DNA of 64,000 nt from Siphonodentalium dalli (Eukaryota; Mollusca; Scaphopoda; Gadilida; Siphonodentaliidae). Location: contig CP136064.1 in NCBI GenBank assembly GCA_032622095.1, positions 134,175,129 through 134,239,128 of the forward strand, in the 5' to 3' direction. This document shows, one piece after another, positions 10,139-22,189 of this stretch (position 1 is its first letter; each line of letters opens with the position of its first letter). The position numbers and the translations under genes are program-made. Below the pieces are notes generated by a model that worked only from the letters and a program-made list of their open reading frames with translations, searched no databases and was not told the origin of the DNA.

Positions 10139-10492
10139 ATCAATCAAAAATGTGAAAACGGCTTGCCATATTCTTCACCCGAGCAATAGCTCCCATCTGG
10201 TAGATCAACATCAAGATAAATATGCAGTTTGGTGATGATCGGATGAGGGAATTGGACTGTAGGGTGTGCTAAATGATTTAGTCAATCAAAGAGTAAAATC
10301 CAAAATGGCTGCCGGTGGCATGTTTATAAAAGGAAAATCGGAAAATCTAGATAACTCCCAGCTTGTGGTCATCCCGAAGATCCTTTTGAAGTTTAATAGT
10401 AACGATCGGAGAAGTAGGGTGTCGTCAGTAGGGTTTACCAAAAGGATTTAGTCGTACAAAGAGTAAAATCCAAGATGGCTGCTGACGGACAT
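10139..10492 (+). repeat. Degenerate HINE-like core units
   Basis: Two diverged core units are recognised by GATTTAGTC...AAAGAGTAAAATCC followed by AA(A/G)ATGGCTGC. They are interrupted on the right by the element at 10493. Identity to the cores at 19-58 kb is visibly lower, implying an older copy. Confidence 0.65.
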
Positions 10493-12034
10493 GTTTTTAT
10501 GTGTACCCATACCATATTATGGTACACATAGTGTCAACGTCCAGATTGACCACTCGTTGTTCGTCCGTCCGTCGTATGTCTGTCTTAGCGTAGACACTTT
10601 ACACATAATGCGATAACTCAAACATTATTTATCCGATCGGAACCAAATTTTGTATATGGGTTCCTCAGCCCAAAATGCAGATGACAATCACAACAAGGTA
10701 TTACTTATAATGCAGATTAAAATCTGATTAAAATGGGCCATATACCAAATTGAACATTTTTGTGCATTATGATGGGGATTGCCGTGATGACTATAAGGTA
10801 CTAGGGGTAGCGGAATATGAGACAATTAACACAAAAATATCACATTTTCCCCAATGACCTTGACCTTTCCAATTGACCTTGACCGTATATATCCTAGTCG
10901 CCCAGTCAGTTTGATGGACCAATAATGAGTTAAATATGAGTTAACATAAATTCTTCAAACACAAGGTTCGTTGGTTCTCAAAAGCGGTCTTTTCAAATTT
11001 TTCTTCCAATATATGGTGCCGTTGTCATGGAAACCTGAGTTTATAATGACATTGGACCCCACCCCACCTGCATGGGCACGACATCCAAAAAGTTTTCCCT
11101 ATAACTAAGCAACATATATATTTGTATCAGTTTCATGCTTTAGTCAACAAATTCAAATTCAACCCTTAAAGGACCCCAGATAAGTAAATAATTATATAAT
11201 ATATACAAAAGCACGATATCTTGGGAAATAACTGATTTTGACCCATTTTGGAAAATGGCCACAAAGTCTAGAGGCCTATATGACTGGCTTGTCAGTTGCA
11301 ACAATAACGCAGTTTCCCATTTAACCTATATGCTCTATATTATTTCCGAGTAAAGATAACGTACTAAAATCTGATATATAAACTCAATGGGTAGAAAATG
11401 TATGACCCGATATGAAAAAAGCTAATATTTTGGTCAATGACATTGGCCTTTGTATATGACCTTGACCTCTAGAGGTGAAATCTCCAGTGTCAAATGAAAA
11501 CCCACCAAGGGTAGCACCCCATATCAATGCCAAGATAGAGTTTACTGCATTAAACTTTCTTGGTACAGACCGTTATATGCTGGCCAAAAACACCATCCGT
11601 TGCCATGGAAACACATTTTACACACTAAGCTACACTGCCCCAGTGTGCCCCAACACTGACATAAACTTCAGATTATGAGCTTTGAGAAAACTTTTGGTAG
11701 AATTTGCCCACCAAATTGGTACCATTTTCCATTTTTGGGGAGCCTGGCTCATGGACTAATTGTGCAAATATAATGTTACACAATGTGTAACATGATATTT
11801 GCACAATAATATATCTTATGAGTCTAAAAAGGTGTTATTGATATCATTATATTACATGTAACTATTGCAATAAAATCTTCATATTTTCAAAACAGGACAT
11901 CACACCTAATTAATGGTATAAAACTAAAACAAATGAAAGTGTCAATGACAATTTTTTGGTTTTATTATAATTTTTTTTTTTGTATTATAAAAGTTAAAAA
12001 CAAAAATTTAATAATTTTTGTTTTGTTAAATTAA

Positions 12035-12669
12035 AGGGGTACTGTACCCCAATTCCAATAAATTCCCAGTGACAATTGCGATCTAATTTCAATATTATAT
12101 TTTAAAATAACTTATTTGAGTCAACGTTGTCTACTGAAAACGTTCTGATTAACAGGCCATCATAAAAGTCAAATTGAATTATTTAATAAAAATGAATTTA
12201 TGGCTGGAGTCATAAAATGGTGAATTATGCCATTACGAGTTTAATACCGTTCTTGAAATCTCACCTGTTGGGTGTCTTTTATCGACGGCTGTTTACGACG
12301 AACATTATTGAGTTGCGAACAAAACATTTACATGCAAAAGGAAGTCCCGCTATAACCGATTCGGAAAAAAAGAGAAGAAACAAGATTCATAAAGCGTCAA
12401 GTACTTTTATAGGGAGTGAGATTGTTCGATGGAACAGATTGCAGGCATCAATTGAACTTCCGGTTCATCCTGCAACCTGCGTCTTCTCCGGTGAAGGTCA
12501 AAAACATGGCGCGTAGTTTGAAATTGTAATATTTTTATTTCTAAGATCAATATTTTCGTCGCTAAATTAGGTTTATACGAAACTCATATAACACAAACTT
12601 AATCTAACTTGAAAGTTATGTCAATGGGAGTAAATAACAAAATTGCCTATCTCTGTGTAGAGTACCCCT
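12035..12669. mobile_element. MITE with TTAA target duplication, copy 2
   Basis: The ends are AGGGGTACTGTACCCC and its near-complement, flanked by TTAA at 12031-12034 and 12670-12673. The first 180 bp align with the reversed right end of the copy at 9506-10088, so the two are one family in opposite orientations with different interiors. It sits inside the 10493-13109 element. Related empty-site sequence (GTTAAATTGAGCAAGG) is visible near 13850 (complement) and 39050. Confidence 0.8.
12217..12516 (+). CDS. Small ORF within the MITE, function unknown
   Basis: This 99-codon frame contains a basic segment SEKKRRNKIHK and then STFIGSEIVRWNRLQ. The latter recalls a short motif (IGxExxRW..L) found in various uncharacterised invertebrate proteins; I recognise it only loosely. 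The frame is absent from the sister MITE at 9506-10088. It could be captured host sequence or a remnant of the parent element. No promoter or splice sites were seen. Confidence 0.3.
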   Translation: MVNYAITSLIPFLKSHLLGVFYRRLFTTNIIELRTKHLHAKGSPAITDSEKKRRNKIHKASSTFIGSEIVRWNRLQASIELPVHPATCVFSGEGQKHGA

Positions 12670-13499
12670 TTAAGCAAGGAATTCAATCTAAAAAAAATTC
12701 TTCCGAATTGTTTTTCTCGAAAAAAGGGTCATAACTCAGCATAACTCCTTTAAAATAAATCAGATCAGACCCATATTTGAACATGATCTGCATTTTGGGC
12801 TGAGAAACTCACATACCAAATTTGGTTCCGATCAGATAATTTAATTTTTAGTTATGGTAGCATCTGTGAATTCTAAGTAAAAAAAGTGTCATAACTCCGT
12901 AAAAAAAACTCGGATCAAACCCATATTCAAACTCGATCTCAGGCTGAGAAACTCACATACCAAATTTGGTTCCGATCAGATAGAAAATGTATCAGTTATC
13001 GCATTATGCGTAAAGTGTCTATGGATGGACAGACATATTAACAGACGGATGGATGGACGAATGACTAGTGGTTAATCTGGACGTCGACACTATGGGTACA
13101 CATAAAAACACAAACCAAAATTCTATAAGCAATCTATCTCTCTATTCATAATTATTAAGCATTGTCAACTTAACAGCATTTCTTGGATTTTCTCATATTG
13201 CTTGATTTTAGGTTTATTTAATAGATACTGGGGGGTGTAGTACAAAATTTGCAGGAAGGTATGCCGTTTTTTTGCATCTGGCATTTTCGGGGACCCACCA
13301 CCCCCAAACCTGCAAATTCTTCTTTTTTTTTAGTCCCAATTTTTTGACACCCAACCCCCAAATTTCACTAAAATTGGTCTAAAATCGCATAAAACTCTAC
13401 TGATATCACTCATATGACTGGGAATGATCTCAATTAGTTTAACCTGTTTCAGAAGCTGTTTTAATTGAAAAAAAAATGTTTTATAAATTGCTGATAATC

Positions 13500-14940
13500 T
13501 GTAAACCTAGGTCATTGTGCAGAATACACAAAATTTCATAATTTCTGACTATTTCCTGATTAGTCTGTCAACCAGCCCATTATCTAACATATTCCATACC
13601 AGTTATGTTAGTCTACTGGAGCAACTTACTTCTATTATACTAAACTAGCTGAAACAGGCTCCCTTTGGGAGCCTATATTCAGCATCGGAGATACCTGTGG
13701 GACTTCACCAACATTTTGATCGTAGACAGAGCCTTCATTTAGCAGCGGCTCCTTTGTGCGCTTCAAGCACATTTGGTCATTGAAACATTTTGATATATAT
13801 ATATTGTTTTAATATTATTTTTTAAAGATTTAATTCCTTGCTCAATTTAACAAAATCAATTATATTTTATTTTTTTTAATTAAAATTTTTGAAAAACTAA
13901 CACCATTAGAACATCCGCCAGGGTACCCTGAGTCACCACATCAAATTTGGTTGAACTCGGTCCAGGGGTCTGAGAGAAAAATCCGGACAGATCCTACTCG
14001 TTTATATATATATATAGATGACAAGCTGTCACAGCACTGTACCAGACTTGGATATGTTCGGTCTTGTGAGAGATCATCTGAGTTGAAAGACATGCAAATA
14101 ATTCACTGATTGGCTTCATGCACTGATGACTGATATTTTCTACCTATTAATAGTCACATTAATGTTTGAGACAGTTGCTCGCTCTTTTTACATGCACACA
14201 ATGATCTTGGCATTAGTCACAGCAGGACAAGTTTACTTATATATGCAAACTTAGGTCATTGTACAGGATATACACAATTCCATAATTTCTCACCATTTCC
14301 CGATTAGTCTGTCAACCAGCCCATTATCTAGCATTATGACTTAACACTTTTGTTAGTCTACTGGAGTAATTAACCTCTGTTATAATAAATGACAAACAGT
14401 CACTATGCCAGACTTGGATATTTTAGGTGTTGTGAGAGTAACAGATCATATGAAGTGACAGACATGCAAATATTTCACTGATTGGCTTGATGCACTGATG
14501 AACAGTTATATTCTAGCCATTGATAGTCACATTAATGTTTGAGACAGTTGCTCGCTCTTTTTCCATGCACGCAATGATCTTGGCTTTAGTTACATCAAGA
14601 CAATTTTATTTATTTCAGTTTTCATTTCTCGAATCTACTTTCCGAAGGGTGTCGGGAAGGAATTTTTTCACCCCACCGCCCCATATGAAACATGCCATAT
14701 AGCCCAATGTCATCTCTTAACTAAGGCCCATATGAGGTCCCAGTAACATAAATATGGTGTTTTTGCAGTTATAAATTATTTTAATATGTTCTAAACTGTT
14801 ACAAATGTCATATAAGGGTACAAAAGGTCTTTAGTAAAAAATTTGCATGAGGGCGTAAAAAACGTGTTTTTTGCACCTCGGGCCACCCACCACCCCGGCA
14901 TACCTTCCTGCAATTTTTTTACTACCCCCCCCCTGATAGA
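13500..14940 (+). repeat. Dispersed repeat with a two-fold tandem duplication of about 365 bp
   Basis: Sequence at 13500-13645 plus 14015-14240 reappears at 14245-14600 (CTAGGTCATTG, TTAGTCTGTCAACCAGCCCA, CAGACTTGGATAT, GTTTGAGACAGTTGCTCGC). The first copy is interrupted at about 13645-14015. The 3' portion (14520-14940) matches 59035-59660, sharing AAGGCCCATATGAGGTCCCA and CCCGGCATACC. Coding content was not recognised. Confidence 0.7.
13645..14015. repeat. Insertion splitting the first tandem unit
   Basis: It begins near CTAGCTGAAACAGGCTCCC and ends near TATATATATATAGATG. It includes a short inverted repeat (GGCTCCCTTTGGGAGCC). The segment 13830-13950 is the complement of the repeat found near 36140/38980 and 48400-48480. 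The CTAG start and ATATAG-type end resemble the larger insertion at 50405-53327. Confidence 0.5.
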
Positions 14941-15719
14941 TATATTTATTATATGCTCAATGGTGATTTATCAAATAAATCACGTTTAAATAAATTTTTA
15001 TATCCCCAAGAAGGGGATATAAAGTTTTCACTTTCACACTGCCTTGAGCGTTCCACTGATTCACTTGCATGCTGCAATGTGCTGCAGCAAAATATTAAAA
15101 ACCAGAGTTATACTTTACTATTATTATTATAGTTATCATAAAAATCTATTTTATGTTGAAATTGGAGAATTATTGGGGAAATAAACAGAAGAATACGGGA
15201 ACTATATATCTCTATTATGCGGGTGGTGAAGTGAACAGGCTACACAAGCTGTTGGCTTTCCTATATCGATCGCAAGCCATTGTGAGAACATTTATTGTCG
15301 GAAATTGCGAATTTCTTCGGAAACTCGCTAAAAAGAACGTCTAGTGCTTTTGAATGAGTACCGAAAATTATTTCATTCGTGAAGGAGACAAATGTTATTT
15401 TCGCTTGTCGCATGCCGCTCACGAAAATAAACCTTTGTCTCATGCACTCATGACATAATATTTGGTATCCACTCAAAAACGCTAGATAATCTCTATGTAT
15501 TATATGGATGCTTTCACGGGAACTGTATTTCATATTGTAATTGGATATATTGGAGATCATATGCTGAATTTTCGGAGAGTTGGCATTATTATTTTAAAAG
15601 TTACAATATGATTAGGGCCCTGCGAACCTTAGATTTTAGGTTGAAACGAACCTTGAAACCGAATCATCGTCTCGGTTTCTTATCGAACCGAACCTCGAAC
15701 CCAAATACCGACCCTGTTG

Positions 15720-17600
15720 TTGTAGACTCATGATACAGTGGACAATCAGAACAGTTAGTGAACAATTATTATAGTAAACTCAATGGTTATTAAAGTATTG
15801 ACCATCTGCACTATAAGATAATTACATGATAAAGAATCATTATATATTGGAGATGGGTATGCTGTTTATTTGTCCGCGACTTTGGTTTCAATTCTATGCA
15901 TTTTGTGTATTCTGATCTTTTCTGTTTTTGCAAGTGACTTATGATTTTTTATCGGAAAAGTAATAAACGTAGGGTCCCAAATAAGCACTGTGCAGGGGGA
16001 AATTTTCTCTTGTAAATAAATTAAGTACCGGTACGGCATATTTTTAATGTAACGACGACACTCAGTAACAATTAAGAGACAGCTAAATTGTAGGAAGACA
16101 TCAAAGCACACGACCGTCAATCTATTGCTATGTGACACGACAAAGATCAAAACGTGCAGAAGTCGTGCTGTAGAAATTTAAGTGTCACACAGTCACAAGA
16201 CAAAGAGCATTGGGTGACACAATCATGTAAATCATTTGTGCTGATAAACAAGGACCACACCCTCTCCTCACTGATTGGTTGAATCCAATTGTAGACACTG
16301 AAGTGGTGCCCAGAAATACCTGTTTCAGCCAGTTTACAGAATTCAAAAGGGCTTGTTCGTTCTGTAGTTATTCATCCATAATCATAACTTGTTGTCTTGT
16401 TAGTTAGGTATAATCACATGTCTATTAGTATAATAGCACCTGCGAAGCGACGTAGGTTTAATACGTATGCGGATATGAGATATACTAATCGACTTTTTCA
16501 GCCCAATCTAAAAATAGATTGAACTTAACTAAAATAAAATAATTTTTTATAACTTAAGGGTCAGTTGAGTCCAAAACATTATTGTTGGCGACGGCCGCCA
16601 TTTTGTATTGATTAATACCACCTCGAAATGTGTAATTGGGCAAAATGCTCTAGGGCAAAAATAAAAGACTCTGTTCCGGTCAATGTTAGCTATACTTCAT
16701 CATACGTAGGAACATCATGCTCCTAAAGCCAAAGATATTTAAAAGATTGAATGTCAATTAAACCAAAGCCCTGGTTAACAAAAACTGAAATTGCATGAAA
16801 AAGTTTTGTTTACATATTTTATAAAATTATTAACAATATTTGCCCCGAGGATACTAGGGGCTTTACTGGCCGTTTAGATTTGATCTTCCATTTTCTAACG
16901 TTATTTCTGCCTAAAATATTGAAGAAATATTCTGAAAGTTCAAGGCCGACAAACTGAAACTATAAGTTCCGATTGAAAGATTGCAGAGTCCTTTTAAGAT
17001 TGCTTCTTGGGAAACCAGTAAAGGCGTCATGACATCAAGAGTACATCATGACGTCACAACCTACATCGGCATGCAAAATTCCTGACAGGACTGCGTCGAT
17101 GGCCAGACAGCTGAGACTCGTATTACACGGGCAGGCTAAACATCCACATTTACGTTATATGTGATTATTTACATACATTGTATATATTAATTTCTTGTGT
17201 CCCATAAGGGTTTATCATCAAATCCTTCTAAAGATAAAAAATTCATCCGATAATCCCATGAACAGTAACAAGCGGGCGCAAATTAAGTTTACATATGATC
17301 ATATTAATGGGGAATAAAACAAACTTTGATGACAGACTGAGATAGAACACAAGAAATCTTATAGTTTTACTGACTAATTATCCTGAATTTGACATGTCCG
17401 ACCAGACCATTTAGCAGGAACAGAATAGTGATTATGCCGAAAGACCTCTTCAACAAAATATCACTCAGTGACCCCACCCGAGTAATGATCAAATAAATTA
17501 TGTCCAATGTAAACAACGTAAGCATAAAATCATAGTATCATTCAGATTTAGCACAGTTGCGTGTAAACCAATTAATATATTGCACCCAGGGCCGATAAGG
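15720..17600. other. Interior of the hAT-like element; no gene recognised
   Basis: A 94-codon minus-strand frame at 15866-16150 has no recognisable motif. The rest is AT-rich without protein-like frames. It may be the decayed transposase region or cargo. Confidence 0.4.
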
Positions 17601-17816
17601 TTCGGGGTGATTTATGTGATTGTCCGATCTATTTCATCCGGCAGACATTCCGGGTTTCGGTATGATCCGTTCCATATCAGCAGAACTCAAAATCCGCATT
17701 TTCTACATTCGCCCGGAATGCTGCTTCCTTCTGTCGACATGAATGTAAGTCATTCTTAAATTCTACGTGTCGCGACCGGTTGTGTCTTCATTTGTTATCT
17801 GTTCCAATCCGTCACC

Positions 17817-18697
17817 GTGTTTCATCATCAGCCTTCCATTAGTTGTTTATTCTCTTGTTCATTGTGCCTTCTTCCGTCGGTGTTCCCTAATTTCGTGGGT
17901 CGCGCACGTGTTTGTCGTTCGGTGGCAACAATCAATTCATGGTTCGTACGGGGGTCTCGTGGTCGGTCCCGCGCCCGTTCGTCGGGCAGCAGTCAGCAGG
18001 CTGGCTCTACCAGCTCTTCTCGTGCTGGGTCTGCCTCCAGTGGCCGTGATACGCTTCCTTCACGTATAAATTTCCCGCAGTGTGCAGTCTGTGGCTGATT
18101 CACGGGTGCGTGGCCGTGGGCAGCAATCGCGCGACAGACCAGCTCGTGGTTCTGGACGCGGACGTCGTAACTACCGTGGCCGGGTTCCACAGTCCCGTGG
18201 TCACGCTCCAGATCGGTGTCAGCCTCGTCGCCAAGCTAGTTGCAAGCAGGACGGACGACGGTTTTGGCACCCAGGTTTCCCGCTCTATTTGCGACAAAAT
18301 TTTCCGGGCCGATTTTATCAATTTGGATCAGCTGCAGGAACCCGCCAGCTCCGTTCATACGTTTGACCCCCATCAGTTGGTAGTTTCTGCTTCCGGGCGA
18401 CTCAGTGTTGCGCCAAGCGGGCATGCTGCCCCAATCATGTCTGTTGACTCGTGGACCGATGCTTTTCTCTCTTTCATATCAGTGTACCTCGAAGTTCACC
18501 CTGAATCATCGGCGCAGCCACTATAGCGTTACATGCGCACAATTCGTTGGGCTGCTGCAAAATGTGGGGGTTCTGCTTGGCGGGTGTACGATAACCAATT
18601 TTGTATGACACTTTTCCACATCGTTGGGCTGCTGCAAAATGTGGGGGTTCTGCTTGGCGGGTGTACGATAACCAATTTTGTATGACACTTTTCCACA
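17817..18697 (+). pseudogene. DIRS-like Gag, frameshifted
   Basis: Three frames together carry the protein. 17817-18098 ends in a Ser/Arg-rich part and CAVCG, probably the start of a zinc knuckle. 18082-18230 is RG-rich (RGRGQQ, GSGRGRR). From about 18250 a third frame holds SICDKIFRADFINL, LVVSASGRLSVAPSG and SWTDAFLSFISVYLEVHPE, the conserved DIRS Gag core, then an in-frame stop at 18524-18526 followed by AAAKCGGSAWRVYD. The product would coat element RNA. At least one frameshift and one nonsense codon make it non-functional. Confidence 0.7.
18544..18697 (+). repeat. Perfect 77-bp tandem duplication
   Basis: Bases 18544-18620 are repeated without change at 18621-18697, inside the Gag remnant and directly at the junction with the RT remnant. 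77 is not a multiple of three, so the duplication shifts the frame. Confidence 0.95.
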
Positions 18698-18858
18698 TTT
18701 TTGGAATGGGTTGTTCAACAGCGGTCCAGCAACCCACACATCTTGCACTACTGCGATGACTTCCTGTTCTGTGGTACGCCAGCCACGTCCCAGGCCTCCG
18801 ACAGTCTTGCCATGTTTTATCGTGTATGCGCTGATATCGGCGTACCTATTGCTCATGA
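18698..18858 (+). pseudogene. DIRS-like reverse transcriptase, palm fragment
   Basis: The frame contains ILHYCDDFLFCG, matching the catalytic motif of DIRS reverse transcriptases (usually a Y-x-D-D-F-L type box; here x is Cys), then VCADIGVPIAHE, the usual following block. The upstream part of the polymerase is missing. The frame is cut at its 3' side by the HINE-like element and resumes at 19928. Confidence 0.75.
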
Positions 18859-19927
18859 AATGAAAGTGTCAATGACACTGTAGCTCAACTTGGAAAGGGA
18901 ATAATTTAATGTGTTACTATCGATGGAGTGATTAGGAATGTGGAAAGTTGAATGTCTAATACTAGTTTATCAACATGAAAATATATATATATACATGTAT
19001 ATAAAAGTAAAATCTAAGATGGTTGCTGGCGGCTATGTTTTCCAACAATTCAAAAACATTTGATAGCTTTAGTCATGCAAAGAGTAGAATCCAAAATGGC
19101 CACTGGCAGCCATGTTTTAATGCTGAATAACCCCAAAATGACTCGTTCCCATCTACATGTCAATCAGTACGACCTGTGGCCCGTGCTAATGGATTAAATT
19201 TTGAAATCAAAGATGGCCACTGGCGGCCATGTTTTTTGTCCTAATGACCCCAAAATGACTTGTTCCCATCTACATTCCAATTTCAACAGCCATGACAAAT
19301 TTCATGATGATCAGACTAAAGGTACGACCTGTAGCCCGTGCTAAAGGATTTAGTCATACAAAGAGTAAAATCCAAGATGGCTGCTGGCGGCCATGTTTTT
19401 TGGCCGAATGACCCAAAAATGACTCGTTTCCCATCTACATGTCATTGTTAACATCCATGACAAATTTTATGATGATCCGACCAAAGGTACGACCTGTAGC
19501 CTGTGTCAAAGGATTTAGTCATGCAAAGAGTAAAATCCAAGATGGCTGCCGGTAGCTATGTTATATGGGCGAATGACCCCAAATGACTTGTTTCCCATCT
19601 ACATGTCAATATTAACATCCATGAAAAATTTCATGACAATAAGACGAACAGTACAGCCTGTAGCCCGTGCTAATGGATTGAATTTTGAAATCCAAGATGG
19701 CCGCTGGCGGCCATGTTTTTCTTCCGAATGACCCCAAAATGACTCGTTCCCATCTACATGTCAATGTCAACATCCATGAAAATTTCATAATAATCGTACC
19801 AAAGGTACGAACTGTAGCCAGTGCTAAAGGAAATTGTTGACGAATCACGCACACACACACATACACGCACGACGGATACCAAGCCATGGCAATAGCTCAA
19901 ACTTTACAAAGTAAAGTTGAGCTAAAA
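18859..19927 (+). mobile_element. HINE-like element E1 inserted in the DIRS element
   Basis: The left end AATGAAAGTGTCAATGAC contains the hairpin AGTGTCAATGACACT and is followed by TGTAGCTCAACTT. The right end reads TTTACAAAGTAAAGTTGAGCTAAAA, giving a subterminal inverted repeat with the left end. Between them lie about 110 bp of unique sequence, five or so core units, and a CA-rich segment. The DIRS reading frame stops at the left junction and resumes at the right one (…PIAHE / KTVSPTTK…), so the insertion is clean and without an obvious target duplication. Confidence 0.85.
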
Positions 19928-20500
19928 ACGGTCTCACCCACCACGAAGCTCTGCTACCTTGGTCTCGAACTCGTTATGTTGGCTAATGCAGTGCGTCTCC
20001 CTGCTGAGAAGCTCACAGCCATTCAGTCCAAAATATCTATGGCTTTGCGCCACTGTAAAATCTCGGTCCGCGAACTGCAGTTGCTCATTGGTTCTTTACA
20101 AATTGCATGCAAGGTGGTTTGTCCAGGCCACCCCTTTTGTCATCGCCTGCTTGATGCCCTGCAGGGTTGTGTTACTCGCCCAGTCGGTCACTGGTCGGCT
20201 TATTCCATCATGCTCTTTGCCAGAGTGTAATGTCACCAGGCCAGTGCTTAGCCACAGGGAGTTGGTCTGTCCAGTGATCTCTCCTGCCTTACCTGCGTTG
20301 CGCTCGTTTGGGTCTCTCCCTGTTGGCCGTGTGTGCTTAATGCTTAGTGGAGCCTCACAGCACTTCTTAGGCGTCTGCTCCGAATCGTACCGTAGCTCGG
20401 GCCATGCTCATAATGCCCTGCGCTGTACAGCAGTATTTCTTCAATGTTTCCCTGTGTCGGCTTCTCGTCAGAGCTGAGGCTCTGCTATAAATTGGTTAAG
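19928..20500 (+). pseudogene. DIRS-like RT/RNase H remnant
   Basis: After the insertion the frame continues with LCYLGLEL, RLPAEKL, RELQLLIGSLQIACKVV and GHPFCHRLLDAL, the conserved thumb region of DIRS-type reverse transcriptases. It ends at a stop near 20228. A further frame (to 20477) is Ser/Arg/Leu-rich with no certain domain. It is fused in frame by chance to the end of the HINE-like element, which supplies a false ATG. Confidence 0.7.
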
Positions 20501-20856
20501 TGCGATTGGGCTATCTGCAGGACAAGCTTGTAAATAACGTTGCATTAAAGCTGAGATCATACCCCACTCATGTGTTGTCGCTTAAATATCCCATGCTATA
20601 AGAGAGTGCTCTCCGTAGTGCATACACAATTGATACAGTAGTGGCAGGGCTGTCACTGGTGGGGGTAGTGTGTCCTGGATCTGAGTAATCACATAATGTA
20701 TATTTACAATAAACAATGCCCAGTATGCAAAATTTGCGGGACTGAAGAAAAGGTTCCATATAAACGAATCCCGTCTAAGGTTTCAAACGGACCGAATCAT
20801 CACGGCGGTTTTGAATCGAACCGAACCTCGAATGGTTTGCAGGGACTAAATATAAT

Positions 20857-22189
20857 GTATATCACCTCACCCAAAATACAGATAGAGCAACCATTTATAT
20901 AATCAGTGGCGGTATGGTATAAATACAAGACATATTTACTTGTTTCACCACTTTATTAGTTATAGACATGAAAGATGATTGAATATTTAAAAGTGTAATC
21001 CGTGAAAAAACATGCGAAAGCAAAAATATGCAAAGAAATATGTCACACGAGACCTAATTGAAGGAATCTTCACTTCTAATATACGAAAACATGAAAATAT
21101 ATAGATCAAATAGGGAGCAGGATGTATGTATAACAGGAAGATAATTACCTCAACTATATACAAATTTAATATGAAGTTTATCGGCGATCCAGGTCCACTG
21201 TTATATAACTAATAAGCTGTTTCACAATTTGCTTTAATTTCTCAGGAAAGGACAATTTTTAACGGAATATGTTATATTGTGGTCAAAAGTGTTTTTCATT
21301 ATTTTAAATTTATAGGAGTTTCATGTTCTTCTCTTGACAGGTCTGTTCACACTTCTCTATAGTCAATTTTAAGAACACAGTATCATTTCATCATATATAG
21401 TCATCCGTATCATGCATTATAAGAAAGACAGGATAGTATTGACAAACGCTCATTGGATGAAAAGAATTTAAATGGGTACATGTAATCTACTTGTATAATG
21501 CTTTCTGGAAATAGGTGAATGACGAACAAAACTGGTAAATAATACTACAAGTAGTAGTATCTTATAAGTACCAATAACTATATAACAAAAGAATGTGTCA
21601 AATACATCATTGGCTTAATTAGGTTTCTATTGCATTGCCAGATTTCTGCACTGGATAAGTATATGATAACGCCATCCATACTTATACAGCCCTCAATCAT
21701 GGAAGTACAAATTGGTAACAATTTATGTGGCTGACATAGACGATATATTTGGCTTCACCAAAATTCATCTTCCTATAGTTTAAACTCTAAATAGTATTTG
21801 CAGACAAAGCTTCATTAAAAATACACCCTTATTTTCCAATCACTGTGGTAAACCATGTACAATGCATGCATGTTGTTGCTACTTCAAACTGCTGACATGG
21901 TGGCAAAAAGCAATATATTCATAAATGTAATTGATTGTGAAAAAAATTACTCAGCGCAACCTATGAGACAGCTTCCAAGTTTTTATCAGGCAATGACTAT
22001 TGATTGTTAAATACTATGATTCTTACAAACATTTACTACACCAGACATCTACTTCATATTTGGAAACAATTTATTGCTTCGTCATGGGAAATTCTGCAGA
22101 CCTAAATCTGATAAGACTGAAAAGGGACAATATTATTTTTATACACTGCATCAAATATTAAAATTTGAAAAAGACACAAAATTATTGTA
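20857..22189. other. No gene or clear repeat recognised
   Basis: AT-rich sequence with no protein-like frame on either strand. A phrase GGAAAGGACA(A/T)TTTTTAACGGAAT occurs near 21245 and again near 23520, suggesting a decayed repeat. Confidence 0.5.

Larger units (their letters stand above)
10493..13109. mobile_element. 2.6-kb element with long terminal inverted repeats and a terminal hairpin
   Basis: The left end (about 10493-10620) and right end (about 12985-13109) are inverted copies over some 115 bp, starting GTTTTTATGTGTACCCATA and ending at GCGATAAC. The left end also holds a hairpin (TATGTGTACC...GGTACACATA, about 10498-10530). The interior repeats phrases such as CATAACTC and CAAATTTGGTTCCGATC. 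A relative lies at 48460-49021. The hairpin plus inverted ends suggests a non-autonomous Helentron-like element, but no transposase or clear target duplication was seen. Confidence 0.65.
17600..20545 (+). mobile_element. DIRS-like tyrosine-recombinase retrotransposon, damaged
   Basis: This GC-rich island stands out from its AT-rich surroundings. It carries a DIRS-type Gag with a basic/RG-rich segment and a WTDAF block, joined by an internal deletion to reverse transcriptase, then RT/RNase H sequence after a HINE-like insertion. No tyrosine recombinase was identified with confidence. The boundaries are approximate and no terminal repeats were established. Confidence 0.75.
15613..20848. mobile_element. 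hAT-like DNA transposon carrying nested elements
   Basis: Left TIR TAGGGCCCTGCGAACC (15613) and right TIR, read inward, TAGTCCCTGCAAACC (20848) match at 12 of 15 compared bases. The 8-bp flanks AATATGAT (15605-15612) and AATATAAT (20849-20856) differ at one base, as expected for an aged hAT target duplication. A subterminal block of about 45 bp (ACCGAATCATC ... CGAACCGAACCTCGAA) occurs at both ends in direct orientation. No transposase was identified, so it is probably non-autonomous or gutted. A DIRS element occupies about 17600-20545. Confidence 0.7.

Noticed and set aside
15866-16150. 94-codon ORF as a possible hAT transposase remnant
   Set aside because: No conserved hAT motif (such as the dimerisation C-terminal block) could be identified.
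20568-20902. Small ORFs around 20.6-20.9 kb
   Set aside because: They overlap the hAT-like right terminal repeat and have no protein character.
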